Positions 61,601 to 64,000 of a stretch of DNA of 64,000 nt are shown here, in pieces. Position numbers and translations under genes: made by a program. Location: the NCBI RefSeq assembly GCF_024713945.1, contig NC_134679.1:2299001-2363000 (forward strand). The letters run 5' to 3'. The notes beneath the pieces were generated by a model, which was not told where the DNA came from, did no database searches, and saw only the letters and a list, made by a program, of their open reading frames with translations. Positions within the stretch are counted from its first letter, which is position 1. The number at the start of each line of letters is the position of its first letter. Source of the DNA: Dermatophagoides farinae. Its lineage: Eukaryota; Arthropoda; Arachnida; Sarcoptiformes; Pyroglyphidae.

Positions 61601-63832
61601 CTGTCAAAATTATTAAATTGAAATTTTATCAATTTTTTTTGTTTGTGTAAATTTTGACGCCTCATAGATTTTGACTTTTTTTTGGTTTTTGGTTGTTGAC
61701 TTTCAACTTTTGAGGTTTTTTTTATGATCACACTGATCGGTTGAGATCAAAGTAATTATCAAATTTTTTTTTGTTCACAATCATTTGATGGATAATTATA
61801 GACAAGAATTTTTCGTTTTGTTTTGTTTTTTTTTGAACAAATACAGAACTGAAAAAGTATCATTTTCGCGGATTCTTTTTTTTCTTTGATCATCATCATC
61901 GGACTTTTTTGTTTTTTTTTTCTTTATAGATTCAACACACACACACACGAGCATCAATTTGACGGCTTCGCAAAAATTGCTTTGAAACATTATTTGGTGA
62001 AGAAATAAAAAAAAAATTGACAGGATATATCGACAGACAAATCGACGAAAACATATACGTACACAGACATACAAATAGTCATCGATTATAGTCATTTCAA
62101 AATATTCTCTATTTCACAAGTGGCAAATTGCCATTAGAATTCATTGGAAAAAAAGGTTGAAAGAAAATGGTAGAAAATAATAATAATATTGCCATTCAAT
62201 GATGATGATGATGATAGAAATGGATCTCTCGAGCTTCTTCACCGTTTTCTTGGCTCGTTTCGTTTTTTTATCTATTTTATTTGCTTGTGTTGAAGTAGAG
62301 AAAAAAAGTATCTTATTCCAATAAATCATTCGATTCACTAGTAACTGGTTGAATGATTCGATGATGACTTTGCATCGTCCAAAGATCAAACGTAGTTTAA
62401 AACAGGAATAGTTTGATACACACACAAAAGACGAACTGTAAACTCTGGAAGAAACAAGATATGTAACAGCAAGGTTGAATGTTGTTGTTGTTGTTTGACG
62501 TTTCAGTTTTTTCTTATTTTTGCAAAAAGGATCCAAAATGATTATAGCAACATTATGATATTGTTGATGATGATGGTGATTTTCAATGTTTATGATGTCC
62601 ATTTTATTTTTTCTTTTATTTTTTTTTCACGAACCCATTTCACTCCAATTAATCATTTGATTTTTTTTCCAATTTCTTTTTCCGTTCCGTTTGAATTGGT
62701 TTTAAGTTTGTTGAAATGAAAATTTTTTTTCTTTTTTTCTACAATCTACATTCACACACACACACACAGACAGAAATATACAGAACACGACAAATCGAAA
62801 CGGAAACTTTTTCGGAACAATTTCAAATTGCTATTAATCTACAAATAATGTTTTTTTTTGTTGTTGTCTACTTCAGAGAAATTATCATCACATTACTATA
62901 ATTTAACATTGGTTGCATCAGAAAATTTTGTTACATTGAATGGCCTTCAACCAGTGACCACATATCAAGTTCGTATTATTGCCATCAATGATCTTGGTCA
63001 AAGTGAACCAAGTGATGTAATGTTTGTACAAACGGATGAAGAAACACCTGGTGGTCCACCATTACATCTTAAAGCTGTGGCATTAACATCTACATCGATC
63101 AAAGTATCGTGGAAAACACCACGTAAAGAGCTTCAATTTGGTTTTATTCGTGGCTATTATATTGGCTATCGAATAATTCAATCGGCCTCATCGTTGGATT
63201 TATCAACATCATCATCATCATCGTCAGGATCTAATCCAACTAGTCAACAAAGTGATTTTATCTACAAAACCCTTGAAGTAAAAGGAAAAGATAATGTTGA
63301 AGAATGTATAATTAGCGAGCTTAAACGAGCTTCACGTTATGAAATTGTTGTACAGGCTTTTAATTCAAAAGGTGCCGGTCCTTCTTCGGAACCGGTACAT
63401 GTTAAAACATTGGAATTTGGTAAGATTTGTCATATACTCTAAATATAATAACTAAATGGTCAAATTTCTATTTATAGATCCACCAACGGCACCAACGCTA
63501 CAAGTGACTGAAGTAACATTCAATTTCATACGTTTAACATGGTCAATGTTGTCCGATCAAATTATATCAGGCATGTCAAATCTCAAATTTTTTATGGATT
63601 TTTGTTTATCTAATAGCCATCAATGTTTATATCATTTTCTTGATCATAGGATATATTCTACATTATAAACGTGAATCAAGCGATTGGCGTGAATTAAAAT
63701 TATCCAATATCAATACATTTACACATGAAAATCTTCGTTGTGGTACCAGATATCAATATTATCTTGTAGGCTTTAATTCAGCTGGAAAAGGCGATCCAAG
63801 CCAAGTGGTTTCGGCACGTACCGATGGAACTT
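6474..63832 (+). CDS. Dscam: Dscam-family cell adhesion receptor (Ig1-Ig9, FNIII1, FNIII2, FNIII5-like), 22 coding exons, 3' end outside window
   Basis: This encodes a cell-surface receptor of the Down syndrome cell adhesion molecule family, whose members act in neurite self-recognition, wiring and, in arthropods, immunity. Joining 22 exons gives one open frame of about 1404 codons. Approximate residues are: N-terminal extension and hydrophobic segment 1-114, Ig1 118-213, Ig2 216-350, Ig3 352-463, Ig4 465-593, Ig5 595-696, Ig6 697-787, Ig7 789-885, Ig8 886-987, Ig9 989-1080, FNIII1 1084-1185, FNIII2 1188-1310, FNIII5-like 1313-1404. Every Ig has its paired cysteines, for example YCSVNG/YRCSAEN in Ig1 and LLCTVVKG/YTCVASN in Ig7. 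Stretches such as GGYPIDSIVWERD with RQKVF-NGTL in Ig6 are near-identical to fly Dscam as I recall it. Fly-type FNIII3, FNIII4 and Ig10 are absent. Almost all domain-boundary introns are phase 1. The membrane span and tail lie beyond 64000. Family assignment is firm; which paralogue is not. Confidence 0.94.
7804..7824. repeat. (GACT)n tetranucleotide repeat
   Basis: About five tandem GACT units lie in intron 1. A related run of TCAG units occurs near 13391-13411 in the same intron. Confidence 0.9.
10968..11020. repeat. (CT)n microsatellite, 53 bp
   Basis: Uninterrupted CT dinucleotides continue into imperfect CT/T sequence to about 11030. On the transcribed strand it is complementary to the (GA)n tract at 18711-18789. 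Confidence 0.95.
15251..15308 (+). CDS. Dscam: Dscam-like exon 2: start of Ig1
   Basis: The acceptor is TTATTTAG (AG 15249-15250) and the donor is AA|GTAAGT at 15309. One base from exon 1 plus AT makes Asp, and the frame reads DHIGPYFIREPPQQVIFSN. The pattern 'GP.F..EPP....FSN' is the start of Dscam Ig1. It leaves phase 2. Confidence 0.88.
15426..15520 (+). CDS. Dscam: Dscam-like exon 3: Ig1 first cysteine and tryptophan
   Basis: The acceptor TTTTAAG ends at 15425, after a 117-bp intron, and the donor is ACTG|GTAAGA. It encodes NTGAVIYCSVNGNPMPKVYW and then ETKND to DVTG. It carries the first Ig1 cysteine and the core Trp, close to fly 'STGA..EC...GNP.P...W'. Confidence 0.9.
15521..17639 (+). 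other. Dscam: Intron 3 (2119 bp)
   Basis: No exon is supported. It holds an (AC)n run at 16045-16085, poly-A and poly-T runs, CAA repeats near 16395 and (AC)n near 17179. Confidence 0.75.
16045..16085. repeat. (AC)n microsatellite, 41 bp
   Basis: Uninterrupted AC dinucleotides lie inside intron 3. Confidence 0.95.
17640..17789 (+). CDS. Dscam: Dscam-like exon 4: Ig1 C-terminal half
   Basis: The acceptor AAATTAAAG ends at 17639 and the donor is GCCG|GTAAGT. It encodes GLRHVRHDNALVFQQFS, then STKDYRPD, and YRCSAENSVG with the second Ig1 cysteine, ending RYVQVRA. Exons 2 to 4 total 303 nt and are flanked by phase-1 introns, so together they form a frame-neutral Ig1 block. Confidence 0.92.
18711..18789. 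repeat. (GA)n microsatellite, 79 bp
   Basis: This is the longest pure dinucleotide tract in the window, in intron 4. In RNA it is complementary to the (CT)n tract in intron 1. Confidence 0.95.
25946..26001. repeat. (GAT)n microsatellite, 56 bp
   Basis: Perfect GAT triplets lie in intron 4. The same triplet, as ATC/TCA, is the commonest repeat in the window and also occurs inside coding exons. Confidence 0.95.
28124..28149. repeat. Inverted repeat: 9-bp perfect arms, 8-nt loop
   Basis: TTTGCTAAC at 28124-28132 and GTTAGCAAA at 28141-28149 are exact reverse complements around ATCTAGTA. It lies in intron 4 and its function is unknown. Confidence 0.7.
34280..34310. repeat. (ATC)n microsatellite
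   Basis: About ten perfect ATC triplets lie in intron 4. Confidence 0.9.
35556..35635. mobile_element. Possible Tc1/mariner (pogo-like) terminal-repeat remnant with a 23-bp direct repeat
   Basis: A 23-bp sequence (TATATAATACACACCCGTAT + TAG) occurs exactly at 35556-35578 and again at 35613-35635. Between them is a GC-rich 34-bp segment. On the minus strand, starting next to a TA dinucleotide, the segment reads CAGTAATACCCCGCTTACG (35612 back to 35594), which resembles the CAGT..TACC.CG start of pogo/Tigger-type terminal repeats. No transposase and no partner terminal repeat is seen nearby. The assignment is inferred from memory of the family. Confidence 0.3.
35995..36027. repeat. (GTT)n microsatellite
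   Basis: About eleven GTT triplets lie in intron 4. Confidence 0.9.
37966..38223 (+). CDS. Dscam: Dscam-like exon 5: Ig2 N-terminal half with poly-Ser insertion
   Basis: The acceptor AAACAG ends at 37965 and the donor is TTCAG|GTATGT. It encodes VVEQRFVIEVYDEFVTAGNS, ALLRCHIPAF with the first Ig2 cysteine, and IIGWIEG with the core Trp. This matches the fly exon 4 region ('GNSA.LKC.IPSF'). It then runs into 23 codons of Ser with two Leu (38133-38201), made of TCA-type triplets, and ends ITHRQNS. Only one version of this exon is seen. Confidence 0.92.
38304..38450 (+). CDS. Dscam: Dscam-like exon 6: Ig2 C-terminal half
   Basis: The acceptor GGACAG ends at 38303, after an 80-bp intron, and the donor is TCCG|GTATGT. 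It encodes DKYRILYNGELLINKVEP, then FRCQVKHRLT with the second Ig2 cysteine, and GRLFVS, the same pattern as fly 'YQCRTKHRLT....GRLVI'. Confidence 0.92.
38625..38966 (+). CDS. Dscam: Dscam-like exon 7: complete Ig3
   Basis: The acceptor AG at 38623-38624 is chosen because it keeps frame and gives FVSELISSQPPRIIDTN, which aligns without gaps to the fly Ig2-Ig3 junction. The stronger-looking TTTCTAG at 38637 would shift the frame into an early stop. An alternative pairing (donor 38455 with acceptor 38637) is also in frame but uses a weak donor. It encodes EIVCLAQGYPEPTYTWYKN and YRCIVNNSIGSE. The donor is CGAT|GTAAGT. Length is 342 nt with both flanking introns phase 1, so it can be skipped without a frameshift. 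Confidence 0.85.
40119..40153. repeat. (GGT)n-rich repeat
   Basis: GGT/GAT triplets form a G-rich patch in intron 7. The sense strand has many GG doublets, so a weak G-quadruplex in the pre-mRNA is possible. Confidence 0.85.
41793..41804. repeat. Poly-G run (12 G)
   Basis: Twelve consecutive G stand out in a window where runs of A or T are the rule. Confidence 0.9.
43171..43560 (+). CDS. Dscam: Dscam-like exon 8: complete Ig4 with Ser/Gly-rich insertion
   Basis: The acceptor CGTTTAG ends at 43170 and the donor is GGTG|GTAAGT. It encodes PLNVQIGLPIIRIELGNS, LTLNCTVSGGPIKAIEWLHN and YQCVAFNDFDSAQAQVQL, matching fly 'APLS..I.PP' and 'GNPIK...W'. A Ser/Gly low-complexity insertion (about 43312-43428) sits between the core Trp and the second cysteine. 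Length is 390 nt and both flanks are phase 1. Confidence 0.92.
43673..43743 (+). CDS. Dscam: Dscam-like exon 9: start of Ig5
   Basis: The acceptor TTTCTAG ends at 43672 and the donor is AAG|GTAAGT, phase 0. It encodes DNAPQLLSVFSEQTLQPGQP and then LSLK. The intron before it is 112 bp. Confidence 0.88.
43744..45760 (+). other. Dscam: Intron 9 (2017 bp), inside Ig5
   Basis: No exon is supported. It includes an (AG)n run at 43887-43920 and many A/T runs. Confidence 0.75.
43887..43920. repeat. (AG)n microsatellite
   Basis: About 17 AG dinucleotides lie in intron 9. In RNA they are complementary to the (CT)n tract at 50425-50453 in intron 12. Confidence 0.95.
45761..45917 (+). CDS. Dscam: Dscam-like exon 10: middle of Ig5
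   Basis: The acceptor AAAATAG ends at 45760 and the donor is GAAG|GTTTGT. It encodes CIASGNPIPQVLWHVYDKLP with the first Ig5 cysteine and Trp, then RYRIGDYVTRDSLLVSYVNI, near-parallel to fly 'DRYQVGQYVT...VSYLNI'. Confidence 0.92.
46020..46205 (+). CDS. Dscam: Dscam-like exon 11: end of Ig5 and first half of Ig6
   Basis: The acceptor TCCTGTCAG ends at 46019 and the donor is CGAG|GTTTGA. It encodes DGGLYTCQAMNDVATIQHTA, NVYGRP and then SITCPVGGYPIDSIVWER. The last stretch is one of the best conserved in Dscam and anchors the family call. Confidence 0.94.
46265..46432 (+). CDS. Dscam: Dscam-like exon 12: second half of Ig6
   Basis: The acceptor AATTTTAG ends at 46264, after a 59-bp intron, and the donor is TTTG|GTATGT. 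It encodes DSVRLPYNHRQKVFTNGTL and YTCIARNKDD with the second Ig6 cysteine, ending FSLKVF. The RQKVF.NGTL motif matches fly Ig6. Confidence 0.94.
50425..50453. repeat. (CT)n microsatellite
   Basis: A pure CT tract lies in intron 12, complementary in RNA to the (AG)n tract of intron 9. Confidence 0.95.
53760..53854. repeat. Two-copy direct duplication, 44-bp identical units, period 51
   Basis: Positions 53760-53803 and 53811-53854 are identical. The unit starts TCTTGAAAAAG and ends ATGGAGCACAG, and contains ATT and GTT triplets. The copies are separated by seven bases. This looks like a recent local duplication inside intron 12. Confidence 0.9.
56648..56748 (+). CDS. Dscam: Dscam-like exon 13: Ig7 first part
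   Basis: The acceptor AATATAG ends at 56647 and the donor is AAA|GTATGT, phase 0. It encodes VRPVIEPFKFPQS and NLLCTVVKGDPPIK with the first Ig7 cysteine, aligned with fly Ig7 'PPQIAPFDFG' and 'CTV.KGD.PI'. Only a single copy is seen, whereas fly has dozens of alternatives for this domain. Confidence 0.92.
56889..57009 (+). CDS. Dscam: Dscam-like exon 14: Ig7 middle
   Basis: The acceptor AATTCAG ends at 56888 and the donor is AGAG|GTAAGC. It encodes VEWYKDGKKLTIGSLP and ends VTLAFESVQPDHR. It carries the core Trp. Ig7 is spread over three exons here, whereas fly encodes it in one. Confidence 0.9.
57083..57151 (+). CDS. Dscam: Dscam-like exon 15: Ig7 end
   Basis: The acceptor TATATAG ends at 57082 and the donor is CATG|GTAGGT. 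It encodes GNYTCVASNGAGSSSHSA and TMVIH, containing the second Ig7 cysteine. Confidence 0.9.
57152..59140 (+). other. Dscam: Intron 15 (1989 bp), between Ig7 and Ig8
   Basis: No exon is supported. It contains somewhat less repetitive sequence than other introns, including a chance open frame at 57680-57928 of unknown kin. Confidence 0.7.
59141..59260 (+). CDS. Dscam: Dscam-like exon 16: Ig8 first half
   Basis: The acceptor TGATATCAG ends at 59140 and the donor is GAAG|GTATTT. It encodes VPPRWRIEPTDVTVVKGRNA, IIDCDTDAYPEPVITWSRAE. VPPRW..EPTD is the fly Ig8 start. Confidence 0.94.
59329..59517 (+). CDS. Dscam: Dscam-like exon 17: Ig8 second half
   Basis: The acceptor TTCATAAG ends at 59328, after a 68-bp intron, and the donor is AATG|GTAAGC. 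It encodes YENGSLVIHNSHKSDTGYYM and then CAASNGIGPGISKVIKITVN. It matches fly 'EG.YLCEA.NGIG.GLS'. Confidence 0.93.
59739..59826 (+). CDS. Dscam: Dscam-like exon 18: Ig9 first part
   Basis: The acceptor ACATTAG ends at 59738 and the donor is GATAA|GTAAGT, phase 2. It encodes VAATFETKFRTETVHRGLEA and RIKCSANGDK. Confidence 0.92.
59992..60332 (+). CDS. Dscam: Dscam-like exon 19: rest of Ig9 and first half of FNIII1
   Basis: The acceptor AAATAG ends at 59991 and the donor is AGTG|GTATGT. It encodes KPVTISWFKDKAPL, YTCLASNSFGHDDTNIQLIV, then QEPPDPPGDIKIIERDGRSI and the FNIII Trp in IRIQWSTPYSGNSPLTHYIV. One exon spans the Ig-FNIII border with no intron between the domains. Confidence 0.93.
60333..62876 (+). 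other. Dscam: Intron 19 (2544 bp), inside FNIII1
   Basis: No exon is supported. It holds poly-A near 60411, (AC)n near 60822, GTT repeats near 61301, (AC)n near 61935 and 62753, and A/T runs. Long minus-strand open frames here are repeat-driven. Confidence 0.75.
62877..63419 (+). CDS. Dscam: Dscam-like exon 20: end of FNIII1 and all of FNIII2
   Basis: The acceptor CTACTTCAG ends at 62876 and the donor is TTTG|GTAAGA. It encodes the end of FNIII1 (LNGLQPVTTYQVRIIAINDL), the linker DEETPGGPP, and FNIII2 with VSWKTP, GFIRGYYIGYRI and YEIVVQAFNSKGAGPSSEP, matching fly 'GEILGYYVGYK' and 'VVIQAFNKIGAGPLSE'. A Ser-rich insertion lies at about 63181-63240. Confidence 0.94.
63478..63570 (+). CDS. Dscam: Dscam-like exon 21: first half of FNIII5-like domain
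   Basis: The acceptor TTTATAG ends at 63477, after a 58-bp intron. It encodes DPPTAPTLQVTEVTFNFIRL, TWSMLSDQIIS. The only frame-keeping end is CAG|GCATGT, a GC donor at 63571. The GT at 63575 would break the frame into a stop. Confidence 0.85.
63650..63832 (+). CDS. Dscam: Dscam-like exon 22: second half of FNIII5-like domain
   Basis: The acceptor GATCATAG ends at 63649 and the donor is ACTT|GTAAGT, phase 1. It encodes GYILHYKRESSDWRE, LRCGTRYQYYLVGFNSAGKG and VVSARTDGT. The patterns GY.LHYK....W.E and L.CG.RYQ....GFN..G.G are those of fly Dscam FNIII5, not FNIII3. Confidence 0.92.
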
Positions 63833-64000
63833 GTAAGTTACATTATTTTTGCTTGCTTGCTTGCTTGTCTGTTTATTATTGTTTATACAAGCCAAACCAT
63901 AATGTTTTCATAATGATCGAATAAATGATTAATCTTCACCGATGATCAAATCTTTGAAAACATTCTGTTGATCGTAAAAAAAATACAACAAAACCCATCA
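63833..64000 (+). other. Dscam: Start of intron 22, running off the window
   Basis: Non-coding sequence follows the GTAAGT donor. The exons for the rest of the ectodomain, the membrane span and the cytoplasmic tail must lie further right. Confidence 0.7.

Noticed and set aside
61796-62602. Minus-strand open frames of 99 and 153 codons in intron 19
   Set aside because: They are made largely of translated repeats and A/T runs (poly-Lys, poly-Thr, poly-Ile), lack any known motif, and lie antisense within an intron.
1-64000. tRNA, rRNA, CRISPR array, prophage or bacterial operon
   Set aside because: No B-box/cloverleaf, rRNA core or regularly spaced repeat was seen. The spliced genes show the DNA is eukaryotic nuclear. 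The many ORFs with GTG, TTG or CTG starts are not meaningful here.

Overview
The window is nuclear DNA from an arthropod. It is very AT-rich and full of A/T runs and (ATC)n, (GT)n, (CT)n and (GA)n microsatellites. All genes found are on the + strand and are split by GT-AG introns, either short (58 to 221 bp) or very long (2 to 20 kb). The domain order of the second gene resembles the shortened Dscam genes described in chelicerates, so a mite is my best guess, perhaps an astigmatid one. That is an inference; no ribosomal or mitochondrial sequence is present to confirm it.

Region 1 (2 to 3567) holds the 3' end of an ABCA-type full ABC transporter gene (ABCA3-like). The window opens inside nucleotide-binding domain 1, after its Walker A motif. 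Three exons then encode the rest of NBD1, the second membrane domain and all of NBD2. A poly(A) signal follows near 3674.

Region 2 (3568 to about 6473) is intergenic DNA, candidate core promoters at about 4533 (TATA) and 4673 (Inr plus DPE), and the presumed 5' leader of the next gene.

Region 3 (6474 to past the right edge) is one giant Dscam-family gene. I placed 22 coding exons (4213 coding nt, about 1404 codons) whose phases all join in one reading frame. They encode a long N-terminal extension with a hydrophobic signal or anchor segment, nine Ig domains (Ig1 to Ig9, each with its cysteine pair), FNIII1, FNIII2, and an FNIII domain that matches fly FNIII5 rather than FNIII3. Fly-type FNIII3, FNIII4 and Ig10 are absent, because FNIII2 is joined to the FNIII5-like domain across a 58-bp intron. 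The membrane segment and cytoplasmic tail lie beyond the window.

The most notable points are: (a) this architecture, which reads as a complete Dscam N-terminus on a chelicerate sDscam-like C-terminal half; (b) two huge introns (20.2 kb before Ig2, 10.2 kb before Ig7) placed where the fly gene has alternative-exon clusters, but with no duplicated Ig exons that I could find; (c) serine-rich microsatellite insertions inside Ig2, Ig4 and FNIII2; (d) a GC-AG intron; (e) complementary (CT)n and (GA)n tracts flanking the Ig1 exons; and (f) a possible Tc1/mariner (pogo-like) terminal-repeat remnant at 35.56 to 35.64 kb.

The two genes have unrelated roles, lipid or small-molecule transport and neuronal or immune cell-surface recognition. 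They are neighbours in the same orientation about 1.1 kb apart. I saw no genes on the minus strand, no RNA genes and no CRISPR array.
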